Below, in pieces: positions 7,401 to 15,706 of a DNA stretch of 64,000 nt. A model generated the notes under the pieces. The model ran no database searches. It was not told the origin of the DNA and was given only the letters and a program-made list of their open reading frames with translations. The first letter of the stretch is position 1. Every line of letters starts with the position of its first letter. The translations under genes and the position numbers were made by a program. Source of the stretch: CAWINY01 sp963837635 (GTDB lineage Bacteria > Acidobacteriota > Terriglobia > Terriglobales > Acidobacteriaceae); assembly GCA_963837635.1 (NCBI GenBank), contig CAWINY010000006.1, forward strand, positions 310,001 to 374,000. The letters are read 5' to 3'.

Positions 7401-9155
7401 TGTGCTCGCTGCGCGATTTACGCGCGCTATTCGTCCGACCTGCAGCGCCCCTCGTCCATAGACGACCAGATCCGGAACTGCCGCGCAGCCGCCGCGGAGA
7501 AGGGCTGGATGGTGTCGGACGAATACATTCGTAACGATTCTGAACTCACGGGGCGCACCATGGTCGGGCGAGATGGCTTAGCCGAATTGATTCGGCTCGC
7601 CAAGATGAAACCCAGACCGTTTGACGGCATCCTCATTGATGACAGTTCACGGTTTGGGCGCTACCTGCCTGATGTTCTCCGAGAATGCGATGTGCTCGCT
7701 CATCATGGCGTGTTCCTCTACTTTGCCACGGACCGGCTGGATTCCCGTGATCCGACTTTCCGCTACGCTTTCATCTTCAAAGGTATCGGAGACGAGCAAT
7801 ATGTAAAAGGACTGAGTGAGAAAGTGCACCGTGGGCAGGCTGGCTGTGTCCTCAATGGTTACACGCCGGGCGGAAGAAGGTATGGATATAAGAACGTCAA
7901 TATAGAAGACCCCACGCGCAAGGGCGACCATGGACGACCCTTTGTCATCGGGGTGAGACAGGAAATCATTCCTGAAGAAGCCGCGGTCGTGGTGCGGATT
8001 TTTGAAGCGCGTGCCGCGGGCACGAGCTTTGGAAGAATTGCCAGAACGTTGAACACGGAAGGAGTGCTTTCGCCGCGCCATCCCAACAAGGCTGGGGTTC
8101 GGGCTTGGTTTGCATCTACGATTAAGGAACTCGTCAACAACGAGCTTTATCGTGGAGTCCGAGTTTGGAACCGGACGCAGACGGTCTTAAATCAGGGTGA
8201 CGGGACCACGTCCATACGCAAACGACCGGAATCGGAATGGATAACAAAAGAGATTCCGGACCTGCGCATCGTCTCCGATGATCTTTGGGAGAAGGTTCAG
8301 GCGGTGAACCGGCGGCGAGGCGACAGTTATGCGAAGAGACTTGGAGGTTTGAACCGGAGCGAAGCCAGCCGCAAATACCTCTTCAGCGGCGTGCTGTACT
8401 GCGGAATCTGCGGCGATCCCTATACTGTGACTGGCGGGAAGGCGCCCAACGTGCGGTACGGCTGCCCGAATTACCGATTCCGTGACACCTGCACAAATAG
8501 GGTCACCATTCTGCGGACGCGCCTGGAGCAGCAACTCATCTCCGCGCTCTCAAGGAACCTGCTGAACCCAGAGCTGGAAGAAATTCGGGTCCGTGAGTTC
8601 TCCGAACAGATGAAGGCAAGGCTCGCACTGGAAGCGAAGACGGCACGCGAAGCCGCGTCGAACGGATCGCAGCTGAGAGAAGAGCGTGGCGAGCTGCAGA
8701 GACAAGCGGCCAACTTAGTCGATGCCATCGCCAAGTACGGGCTGTCTGCTCTTCTGTCTGCGCAGCTTGCGACGCTGGAATCCAGGCTGGCGGAAGTGGA
8801 CCATTTGTTGCGTGCCAAACCAGCGCCGGCGCTGTCCGTGATCTCGGATGAGCAGATACGAGAATTCCTGCGGCAGCAGTCCCGACAGTTCCACGAGATC
8901 CTGGTCAGCGACCCTGAGCGCGCGAAGCAGGAGCTTCAGAAGCACATCAGGAAACTGGTCCTGACGCCAAAGGACACGCCAGAAGGACGCCGGCTTGAGG
9001 TGACAGGCGATGTCGCCCTGTTCGCCGGGGATGATGTAATGGTGAACAACTCCTTGGAGGGAATTGCTCAGCATTACACCAGCGTGCCGCTTCCGCTCAC
9101 CGGGGTCTTCCTTGATTCGTCCCTGCCCCAAATACTGCTTTTTTGTGCGCCGTGA
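7401..9155 (+). CDS. Large serine recombinase (recombinase/zinc-ribbon type), start unresolved
   Basis: About 585 residues. The catalytic domain begins at about 7413 with AIYARYSSDLQRPSSIDDQI, whose first Ser of YSS (codon 7431) is the nucleophile of serine recombinases; the in-frame ATG at 7509 would exclude it. Then come the resolvase core with DDSSRFGR, the recombinase domain (GYTPGGRRYGYKN, IARTLNTEGVLSPRH), a zinc ribbon (CGICG and CPNYRFRDTC) and a C-terminal coiled coil (about 8580-8960). The frame is open back to 7230 but contains no ATG, GTG or TTG between 7230 and 7509. Either a rare start (for example CTG at 7347) is used or the 5' end has been damaged. Such enzymes move islands and phages, and this one may be a second mobility module within the segment. 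Confidence 0.8.
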   Translation, partial: CARCAIYARYSSDLQRPSSIDDQIRNCRAAAAEKGWMVSDEYIRNDSELTGRTMVGRDGLAELIRLAKMKPRPFDGILIDDSSRFGRYLPDVLRECDVLAHHGVFLYFATDRLDSRDPTFRYAFIFKGIGDEQYVKGLSEKVHRGQAGCVLNGYTPGGRRYGYKNVNIEDPTRKGDHGRPFVIGVRQEIIPEEAAVVVRIFEARAAGTSFGRIARTLNTEGVLSPRHPNKAGVRAWFASTIKELVNNELYRGVRVWNRTQTVLNQGDGTTSIRKRPESEWITKEIPDLRIVSDDLWEKVQAVNRRRGDSYAKRLGGLNRSEASRKYLFSGVLYCGICGDPYTVTGGKAPNVRYGCPNYRFRDTCTNRVTILRTRLEQQLISALSRNLLNPELEEIRVREFSEQMKARLALEAKTAREAASNGSQLREERGELQRQAANLVDAIAKYGLSALLSAQLATLESRLAEVDHLLRAKPAPALSVISDEQIREFLRQQSRQFHEILVSDPERAKQELQKHIRKLVLTPKDTPEGRRLEVTGDVALFAGDDVMVNNSLEGIAQHYTSVPLPLTGVFLDSSLPQILLFCAP

Positions 9156-9337
9156 AAAGGCGCCTGTCCACCGCGGAAGAAAGTCCCGCCCGGGAACTGG
9201 TTCGCTCTGCCGGAGTAGCAACCTTCGCCCCCACGGCGTATAAACGCCGGAGCAAAACTCGACCATGTCACGCCGCGTAAGATTGTGGTTTCAGGAAGCA
9301 GTTGCCGTGAGTAGCTGCTTCGTGCAACACCGGAGGG

Positions 9338-9845
9338 ATGTACACAGTGGAGCTTTATGCGCGGGTGCGACAAGCTGTACTGGTGAAGGGCAGGAGCGAG
9401 CGGAAGTAGCGCGCTGGCGCGTGTGACGGTGCACAAGATGCTGCGCCATTCGGCACCGTCGGGCTACCGGCGGAAAGAACCGGCGAAGCGGCCCAAGTTG
9501 GTGTCGCGGCTGGGTGTGATCGACGCTATTCTGGGGGAAGACAAGAGCAAACCAGCGAAGCAGCGGCACACGACGAAGAGAATCTTCGATCGCCTGCGCG
9601 CCGATTATCGCTTCACGCGCGGCCACACAATCGTGAAGGACTACGTGCGGCAGTGCCAGCTGCGCAGCCAGGAGAATTCGTTCCGCTGGCGCACGCGTCG
9701 GGCACGGCGCAGGCTGACTACGGGCAGGCACATGCGATTGTGACTGGAGTGGAGTGCGCGGCGCGCTATCTTGCCATCGACCTTTCCCACTCGGACGACA
9801 TCTTCGTGATGGTCTTTCCGGCCGTGAAGAAGCATGCGCCACTAA
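9338..9845 (+). pseudogene. IS21-family istA remnant
   Basis: The reading begins MYTVELYARVRQAVLVKGRS and is stopped after about 24 codons. It resumes in other frames with VTVHKMLRHSAPSGYRRKEP, RPKLVSRLGVIDAILGEDKS and GHTIVKDYVRQCQLRS, then GTAQADYGQAHAIVTGVE and SHSDDIFVMVFPA. These are successive parts of the IS21 IstA transposase, broken by at least two frameshifts and cut off before the second half. No istB helper follows. It is a dead IS fragment beside the serine recombinase. Confidence 0.75.
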
Positions 9846-9981
9846 GCGCACTCTGCTCCCCTCACCTGAATCCGAGATTATACTGGGGAGCAGGTCGCTA
9901 TAACTTGCGCTTGACGTATCGAATGCCGTACCAAGTCCCGTTACGAAAGAGACCTCTCGGTTCGTTTGCGTGCCAGATTAG

Positions 9982-10338
9982 CTATTGTCTGTTGCCACGG
10001 TAGTCGTGATGATCTCGGTCATGTCCCCAGTCGCGATGGTCGCCATCAGGGTGGTGTTCATCATGATAATTTCCATCGCGGTGGGCGCGGTTGTTTCTCC
10101 AGTTCTGTCCACCGTATGCATGGTCATAGCGCCTGTATCCTCGATAGTCCCTTTGATAGCGATAACCATGGTCGTAGTAATACCCTTCGTGGTAGCCACT
10201 GGGATACATGACGGTGTGATGGACTACTGGCTCTCCGATTCGGACGCCAATGTTTATCTGTGCTTCTGCTCTAGGCGGCGACGCCAGACCGATAGCAAGA
10301 ACCAGACCGAATGACAATAATACTATTCTCTTGAACAT
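9982..10338 (-). CDS. Small secreted Tyr/His/Arg-rich protein
   Basis: 118 residues from an ATG preceded by AGGAGG at good spacing; the longer frame upstream is not used. A signal peptide (MFKRIVLLSFGLVLAIGLAS to RAEA) leads into a short conserved stretch (INIGVRIGEPVVHHTVMYPS) and a low-complexity tail of Tyr, His, Asp, Arg and Gly. Similar tails occur in the secreted protein at 27,441-27,761. No known function; an exported, possibly metal- or surface-binding protein is a guess. Confidence 0.65.
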   Translation of the reverse strand: MFKRIVLLSFGLVLAIGLASPPRAEAQINIGVRIGEPVVHHTVMYPSGYHEGYYYDHGYRYQRDYRGYRRYDHAYGGQNWRNNRAHRDGNYHDEHHPDGDHRDWGHDRDHHDYRGNRQ

Positions 10339-10390
10339 ACTTAATCCTCCTGCTACTACTTTGGCTTGAGTGAACGCACAACAATCCTGG

Positions 10391-11179
10391 CTACGATGCC
10401 CCTTCAGCTTCCAGCACAACGCTGACCAGCGAGCCATTTATAACCATTCCGGCACTGTTGTAGTCGATGTAACCGAGATCGCGAAACCGATTCAGGAAGA
10501 AGCTGACACGAGATCGGGTGGTGCCTATCATTTCCGCCAGGGTCTCCTGACTGATCTTGGCGATCACCGGAATGGGCTTCGAATTCTGGCCATAGTTGGC
10601 CATTAGCATTAGCAACCGGGCGAGGCGCTTTTCGCTGGAATTAAACAAATGATCGACCAAATCAGCTTCCATGCGGATGTTGCGGGAGAGCGTGTGCGCG
10701 AGGAATTGCTCGGCAAACTCCGGCTCACGGCGGAGCAGGTCCAACATGACCGTCTTTTCGACGCGAACGATGGTGCTGGATTGAAGTGCACTTGCCGATG
10801 AAATGCGAAGCGGCTGGCCAGCCAGGGAACCTTCACCGAAAAAACTAGTCTCCGGAAGGTAGGCGATTACGGCCTCCTTGCCGCTCATCGATGCGACGGT
10901 AAGCTTCACCTTGCCACTCTGAATGTAGAACACTGCATTGGCCGTATCGCCTTGCGAAAAGATGGATTCGCCGGTCAGGTATTCGCGGCGCGGTTTTCCA
11001 GCCAAGAGCTTGGTCGGCAGAATCTGAGCGTCGAATGCGGGACCATGCCCCGGCAAAGCGCCAATCTCCTTTGACACGACCATTAACCTGTGATGAGCAG
11101 CCGGAGGCAGGGGAAAGGAGACACCCAGTGGAACCCTGAGTGCGGTGCTCGTCATACTGGTGAAGCTAGTAGCCATCAT
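10391..11179 (-). CDS. Crp/Fnr-family transcriptional regulator (paralogue 1)
   Basis: 262 residues. A unique N-terminal extension (1-50) precedes a cyclic-nucleotide-binding-like beta roll (about 55-165: FSQGDTANAVFYIQSGKVKL, SFFGEGSLAG). Then a dimerisation helix and a winged HTH follow (about 180-250: ISQETLAEMIGTTRSRVSFF). No Cys cluster of the FNR type is present, so it is not an iron-sulfur oxygen sensor. It closely resembles the frameshifted paralogue at 18,757-19,564 and is more distant from that at 14,891-15,604. It is a candidate to bind the TGAGC-N6-GCTCA palindromes found from 17.9 to 37.1 kb, since arm and spacer lengths fit Crp-type binding (inference). Confidence 0.88.
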   Translation of the reverse strand: MMATSFTSMTSTALRVPLGVSFPLPPAAHHRLMVVSKEIGALPGHGPAFDAQILPTKLLAGKPRREYLTGESIFSQGDTANAVFYIQSGKVKLTVASMSGKEAVIAYLPETSFFGEGSLAGQPLRISSASALQSSTIVRVEKTVMLDLLRREPEFAEQFLAHTLSRNIRMEADLVDHLFNSSEKRLARLLMLMANYGQNSKPIPVIAKISQETLAEMIGTTRSRVSFFLNRFRDLGYIDYNSAGMVINGSLVSVVLEAEGAS

Positions 11180-11588
11180 TGATACCTTTCAATGTTACGG
11201 AGTGCGCGCTCGGGTATGAATTACCGTCAACCTTTGCGATCTCCACAGAACCAAGATACGGAACGAGAACGGGAATGCAAATCGGCGAAATCTGTTATTG
11301 CTGTAGGCATTACCACGTGATTTTTGTAGGGTTTTCCCTACGGACGAAGACACGATCGCATCGATCGGGTTATGCGTTATGGCATAGCGGCCACATTCGA
11401 CGTTGCTCTTCACTTGCGGCTTTTCATGATGGAAGCGCGACATCTACTTGTCGCTTTTACTAAGACATAGGGCGGTCGACAAACTCCGCATGAAGAACAC
11501 CGAAGACAATTATCCCTTATTCTTCGTGCTCTCTCGGTCCGAGAGTGACTCATGCAAGGGGATGTGAAGGATTCGTCGAGGTTGGCGA
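11180..11588 (-). pseudogene. Decayed LuxR-type HTH end of a response regulator
   Basis: No intact gene. On the minus strand, downstream of the receiver-only gene at 11,589-11,981, scattered frames still match the C-terminal half of the neighbouring full-length regulator: LHESLSDRE near 11,530-11,560 (paralogue: LHELLSDRE) and EKPQVKSNVECGRYAITHNP near 11,370-11,430 (paralogue: EKMQMKSNAELTRYAMTHNM). The HTH domain has therefore been lost by mutation rather than never present. The promoter of the Crp paralogue 1 should be in the first 150 bp. Confidence 0.6.
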
Positions 11589-11981
11589 TCAGTCTCTATC
11601 GGCGGTCAGCGCGATTGCGTCGAGGCCCAGTATCTTCCTAATCGTCGGCGCCAGTTCTTCTGAAGCGCTGTCCTTGTTGACATAGGCGGCCGCACCGGCC
11701 CGCAGGCAGCGCGACGCATACTGGTTCTCAGGCTGGACACTCACCATGACCACAGGAAGCTGCGGGTATTTCTGTTTTACGTTCTGCAGCACTTCCAGCC
11801 CGCTGCGTCCAGGCATATTGATGTCGAGCAACAGTACGCCAAATTGAGATCTGGCCAGTTGGGACAGCACTTCATCCCCGTTGGCGGCTTCGGAAAAGCG
11901 TGCGCCAGCAAAGGCATCGGTCAGAATCTCTCTCAGGCCGCGGCGCACGTTCGCGTGATCATCTGCTATTAGGATATGCAT
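11589..11981 (-). CDS. NarL-type response regulator reduced to its receiver domain
   Basis: 130 residues from MHILIADDHANVRRGLREIL. Receiver domain with acidic pair Asp7-Asp8, phosphoacceptor Asp53 (LLLDINMPGRSG) and the conserved Lys in AYVNKDS. It is about two thirds identical to the receiver of the regulator at 12,125-12,754 but stops just after the domain (LGLDAIALTADRD), and recognisable debris of the HTH follows. It may survive as a phosphate sink for the same kinase or may simply be a pseudogene; the receiver looks intact. Confidence 0.65.
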   Translation of the reverse strand: MHILIADDHANVRRGLREILTDAFAGARFSEAANGDEVLSQLARSQFGVLLLDINMPGRSGLEVLQNVKQKYPQLPVVMVSVQPENQYASRCLRAGAAAYVNKDSASEELAPTIRKILGLDAIALTADRD

Positions 11982-12124
11982 CTTCGTGTCCGCTTGCCGA
12001 ACGGGAAATTCGGCCTGAATCCACAATACCGGAGGTGAAAAGGAACTGACACCAGCGAAAACCGTGATTCTTGCAGGGTTTCGTAAGCTAGCTCTGTAGG
12101 GATATTCCTACATCGACGTTCCAT

Positions 12125-12754
12125 CTAATCGATCATGTTGTGCGTCATGGCGTAGCGGGTAAGTTCGGCGTTGCTTTTCATTTGCATTTTTTCCATGATG
12201 CGAGCTCGATAGCTGCTGATGGTTTTTACGCTGACATGTAGCCGGTCGCCAATTTCCGTCAAGGGGACGCCGGAGGCAATCATTCTCATGACTTCGTGTT
12301 CCCGGTCCGAGAGCAGTTCATGCAAGGGCTTGTCGACGGACTCATCCAAATTGGCAACCAGTTTCTCTGCGAGGCTTGCGCTGACGTAGCGGCCGCCTCC
12401 CAGTATCTTCTTCGCCGCGAGGGCGAGCTCTTCGGGGGCGCTCTCTTTGTTGATATAGGCGGCTGCGCCAGCCCGCAAACAACGTACTGCATACTGGTCC
12501 TCCGGCTGGCAACTCAGAATGACCACCGGCAACCGTGGGTACGTGTGCTTTACATCCCGCAGTACGTCCATCCCACTGCGCCCGGGCATATTGATATCCA
12601 GCACCAGCATGGCAATTTGGGATTTGCCGAGGTGGCTAAGGACGTCATCCCCGTTGCCGACTTCGGAGAATTCCGAGCCGGGAAGAGCATCGGCCAGGAT
12701 CTCTCTCAGGCCACGGCGTACGACGGCATGGTCGTCCGCTATCAGTATGTGCAC
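12125..12754 (-). CDS. NarL/FixJ-family response regulator
   Basis: 209 residues. Receiver domain (1-120) with Asp53 as phosphoacceptor (VLDINMPGRSG) and Lys103 (AYINKES), then a linker and a LuxR-type HTH (about 142-205: LSDREHEVMRMIASGVPLTE, LHVSVKTISSYRARIMEKM). It overlaps the 3' end of the histidine kinase gene by 13 bp, so the two form a translationally coupled two-component pair; HisKA_3 kinases normally partner with NarL-type regulators. The decayed copy next to it shows a past tandem duplication. Confidence 0.9.
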   Translation of the reverse strand: MHILIADDHAVVRRGLREILADALPGSEFSEVGNGDDVLSHLGKSQIAMLVLDINMPGRSGMDVLRDVKHTYPRLPVVILSCQPEDQYAVRCLRAGAAAYINKESAPEELALAAKKILGGGRYVSASLAEKLVANLDESVDKPLHELLSDREHEVMRMIASGVPLTEIGDRLHVSVKTISSYRARIMEKMQMKSNAELTRYAMTHNMID

Positions 12755-14838
12755 GTTTGCTCCCTCTCGGCGCGTGGAGTGTCCACCGGAACGCGAACCG
12801 TGACCGTCGTGCCATTGCCGGGTGAACTGGAAATATGTACGTCACCGCCGCAGAACTGCGCTCGCTCTTTCATCCCCAGGAGACCCAGTGATCCAAGAGA
12901 GCCTGACAAGTCGGATTCACAGAAGCCTATTCCGTCGTCCTCTACAACTAGGACGATTGTCTCATCTTCCTGGCATAAGGAAACGCGCACCGCCTTTGCC
13001 TGCGCGTGCCGGATCACGTTGGTCAGACACTCCTGGAAAATTCGAAAAGTGGCGGTGGCCCGGTCGCCATCCAGGTGCAAATCGACAGGCGGGACAGAGA
13101 CCTGGCAGCGAACACCATTGCGCGAAGCAAAATCGCTGGCCTGCCATTCAATGGCTGCCGCCAGGCCAAGGTCATCCAATACTCCCGGCCTCAACCCACT
13201 GCATATAGTGCGCACGGACTTTACGCCATCATTGATCAGCTGAATCGATTCCGTCAGTCGAGCGAGCACCTCGACTTCCGACACTGGCAGGTGACGAGTC
13301 ATCCATGTCATATCCATTTTGATCGCAGTCAGAATCTGCCCGATCTGATCGTGCAGGTCGCGAGCGACCCTCTTGCGATCCTCTTCGCGCACCCACTGCA
13401 GGCGTTCCGCCAGCGCGCGCAGTTGTTCTCTTTGCAAGACAAGCGACTCTTCCCCCCGCTTGCGTTCCGTGATGTCGCTATTGATCACCAACACGCGAGG
13501 TGGTTGGTCGCGCTTGCCCCACTGCAATGCCCAGCGGCTAGCCACCACAATACGCCTGCCGTCCTGAGCCGTCGTGACGAGATCTCCCTCCCAGTGTCCT
13601 ACGCGCATAAGTTCCGCTCTAATCTCGGCCAGCGACTGGGGAAACTCGCTGCGGAGCAGGTCGTGCGAGATTTTGCCGGCGGCCTGGCTTTTGGAGTATC
13701 CCAACATCGCCTCCGCCCCGCGGCTCCAAAAGCGGATCGTGCCATCCATGTCGATCACAAAGACGGAGTCCTGAGTGAGTTCGAGTAGAGCGGCCTGCTC
13801 CGCAGTCGCCTCCCGCTCCTGACGCCGCTGCGTAACGTCGCGGAAAACCAGCACCACGCCAATGACTTTTCCTTCGCCAGCGAGAATTGGCGCGGCGCTG
13901 TGCTCGACAGAAATCTCGCGGCCATCCCTTGATATCAGTGCCACGTGATTGGTCACGGCTAAAATCTGTCCGTCTTCGAGCACCCGGCGCACTTCATCGT
14001 CCGCGCCCATCCCGGTCTGCTCGTTGATGATCTTGAACACGTCCTGGAGGGGCTGATTGTGAGCCTCCTCCGATGGCCACCCGGTTAGAGCGGCGGCGAC
14101 CGAGTTGAGGAATGTGACTCGAGCTTCGCTGTCAGTTGCGATAACGGCGTCGCCAATGCTGCCCAGAGTAGCCGTCCATCGCTCTTCGCTCTGCAACAGC
14201 TTGGTGCCCAATCGTTCGACGTGGTATCGAGTGAACAGTGTGATGAAAACCACAAATCCCAGACCAAGGCCAACGCAGCTTGTGACCATCCAGGCCCATC
14301 GCAGGTGCGCGGTTCGAATGCGCTGGACACGTAGTCCTTCTTCCACACCTTGAAAGTCCGAGAGCTGCTCTCGAAGGGCATCCATTCCGCGTTGTCCTTG
14401 CAGGCTCTCGTAGATGGCGCCGTCGGCTTTTCCCGCTCTGCGCAGGGAGATAACTTTATCGGTGTATCCCACCCAGTCCATATAGTCAGCACGAGCGTCA
14501 TCCAGTCGCTGCTTCTGCGAAAGACTGTCATCCACCAACTGATACAAGGCCCGGTATTCGGAATCGAATCCCTTCGTGCCCTGCAGATAGGGCTGAAGGA
14601 GGGTCTCGTTGCCAGTTACGAGGTATCCGCGCATGCTGGTTTCTATATCCACCAGCAACTTAAGCAGATGCCTGGATTGGTCGAGAACCTGATCGGTATG
14701 GTCAACCCACTGCAACGATTTGTTCAAGTCGAAGGTTTCCCATAAAAGCAATCCGGCAAGGGCTGCCATGATCACCAAGGGAATCGCAACCACTCGGCGG
14801 AGCAACGACTTGAATTTCGCGTATTCCATCGTAACCAA
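12742..14838 (-). CDS. CHASE3-PAS-PAS HisKA_3 sensor histidine kinase
   Basis: 698 residues. Two transmembrane helices (about 13-33 and 182-205) frame a periplasmic CHASE3 domain (LLKLLVDIETSMRGYLVTGN). Two PAS domains follow (LGSIGDAVIATDSEARVTFL; ELTQDSVFVIDMDGTIRFWS), then the HisKA_3 dimerisation/phosphoacceptor segment (RVARDLHDQIGQILTAIKMD, His near residue 500) and a HATPase_c domain with DDGIGF and GSLGLLGMKERAQ. The ligand is unknown; CHASE3 suggests an extracytoplasmic signal. It is the upstream partner of the NarL-type regulator and lies among Crp/Fnr genes in what looks like a stress-signalling cluster. Confidence 0.9.
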   Translation of the reverse strand: MVTMEYAKFKSLLRRVVAIPLVIMAALAGLLLWETFDLNKSLQWVDHTDQVLDQSRHLLKLLVDIETSMRGYLVTGNETLLQPYLQGTKGFDSEYRALYQLVDDSLSQKQRLDDARADYMDWVGYTDKVISLRRAGKADGAIYESLQGQRGMDALREQLSDFQGVEEGLRVQRIRTAHLRWAWMVTSCVGLGLGFVVFITLFTRYHVERLGTKLLQSEERWTATLGSIGDAVIATDSEARVTFLNSVAAALTGWPSEEAHNQPLQDVFKIINEQTGMGADDEVRRVLEDGQILAVTNHVALISRDGREISVEHSAAPILAGEGKVIGVVLVFRDVTQRRQEREATAEQAALLELTQDSVFVIDMDGTIRFWSRGAEAMLGYSKSQAAGKISHDLLRSEFPQSLAEIRAELMRVGHWEGDLVTTAQDGRRIVVASRWALQWGKRDQPPRVLVINSDITERKRGEESLVLQREQLRALAERLQWVREEDRKRVARDLHDQIGQILTAIKMDMTWMTRHLPVSEVEVLARLTESIQLINDGVKSVRTICSGLRPGVLDDLGLAAAIEWQASDFASRNGVRCQVSVPPVDLHLDGDRATATFRIFQECLTNVIRHAQAKAVRVSLCQEDETIVLVVEDDGIGFCESDLSGSLGSLGLLGMKERAQFCGGDVHISSSPGNGTTVTVRVPVDTPRAEREQTCTY

Positions 14839-14890
14839 TCACTCCTTTTCGGAGGACAAAAGAACCAAGTTCCCTATGAAGTTTCGACTC

Positions 14891-15604
14891 TCAACATCTC
14901 ACCGGAATGTCCATAATTGCGGGCTTTGCGGCGTTGTCACCGGGTAATTGATCGTGCAGAATCACGTTGAGCAGCGCCTTATGCACCCGAATGCCGCCGT
15001 TGTAATCAATAAGGCCGAGCTCGCAGAATCGTTTCATGAAGAAGCTGACGGTGGACCGGGGGGTGCCAATCATCTGCGCCAGACTTTCCTCCGTGATCTC
15101 TGGAATCAACCTTTCCGATTCATCTAGATCGCCAAAGTCCGCCTTCAACAAGAGTATTCTCGCCAAACGTCTTTCGCTGGAGTCGAAGAGCTGGTCGACA
15201 AGATCGGACTCGATGCGCACACCGCGAGCAAGAACAAATCTGAGGAATATTTCGGAGAGGGCGGGCTCTTCGCGCATCACACGGATCATCTCATCCTTCT
15301 CTATCTTGAGGGCTGTACAGTCGGTAACGGAAGTGGCAGTGGCCGTACGCAGTGCGCCTACGCTCGCGAGCGACTCTTCTCCCATAAACTCCCCGGCGGA
15401 CAGGAGAGTGATTGTGGCTTCCTTGCCATTTCTGGAAACGACAGTCAGCCTCGCGCGGCCACTCTGAAGATAGAAGACGGAGTCCGCGGGTTCTCCCTGC
15501 AAGAATAAGGTCTGCTTTCCTTGCAGTTTGACGATTCTGCGCCCGGGCCCGGCACTCGCCAAAAAGATCGCTGCATCGAATGCGGACTTACATAGTTCAA
15601 GCAT
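14891..15604 (-). CDS. Crp/Fnr-family transcriptional regulator (paralogue 2)
   Basis: 237 residues. Cyclic-nucleotide-binding-like domain (about 25-140: FLQGEPADSVFYLQSGRARL, GEFMGEESLAS) and winged HTH (about 165-225: ITEESLAQMIGTPRSTVSFF). Compared with paralogue 1 the recognition helix reads GTPRSTVSFFMKRF instead of GTTRSRVSFFLNRF, so DNA preference may differ slightly. No Cys cluster. It lies downstream of the histidine kinase on the other side from the response regulator, 52 bp before the kinase start, and is transcribed in the same direction. Confidence 0.87.
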   Translation of the reverse strand: MLELCKSAFDAAIFLASAGPGRRIVKLQGKQTLFLQGEPADSVFYLQSGRARLTVVSRNGKEATITLLSAGEFMGEESLASVGALRTATATSVTDCTALKIEKDEMIRVMREEPALSEIFLRFVLARGVRIESDLVDQLFDSSERRLARILLLKADFGDLDESERLIPEITEESLAQMIGTPRSTVSFFMKRFCELGLIDYNGGIRVHKALLNVILHDQLPGDNAAKPAIMDIPVRC

Positions 15605-15706
15605 CTAAATGTGTCCCCTGATATGCCGCCACGGTCCCTCAGCTCAAGCAGTGCTGATGACTTGGACCTCACCAGGCAAGCCGATCAGTACCTCAAGCGT
15701 AGTCGG

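Noticed and set aside
9978..10314. Thr/Met- or Val/Ile-rich frames over the secreted Tyr/His-rich gene
   Set aside because: Low-complexity shadows; the minus frame with signal peptide and AGGAGG is the gene.
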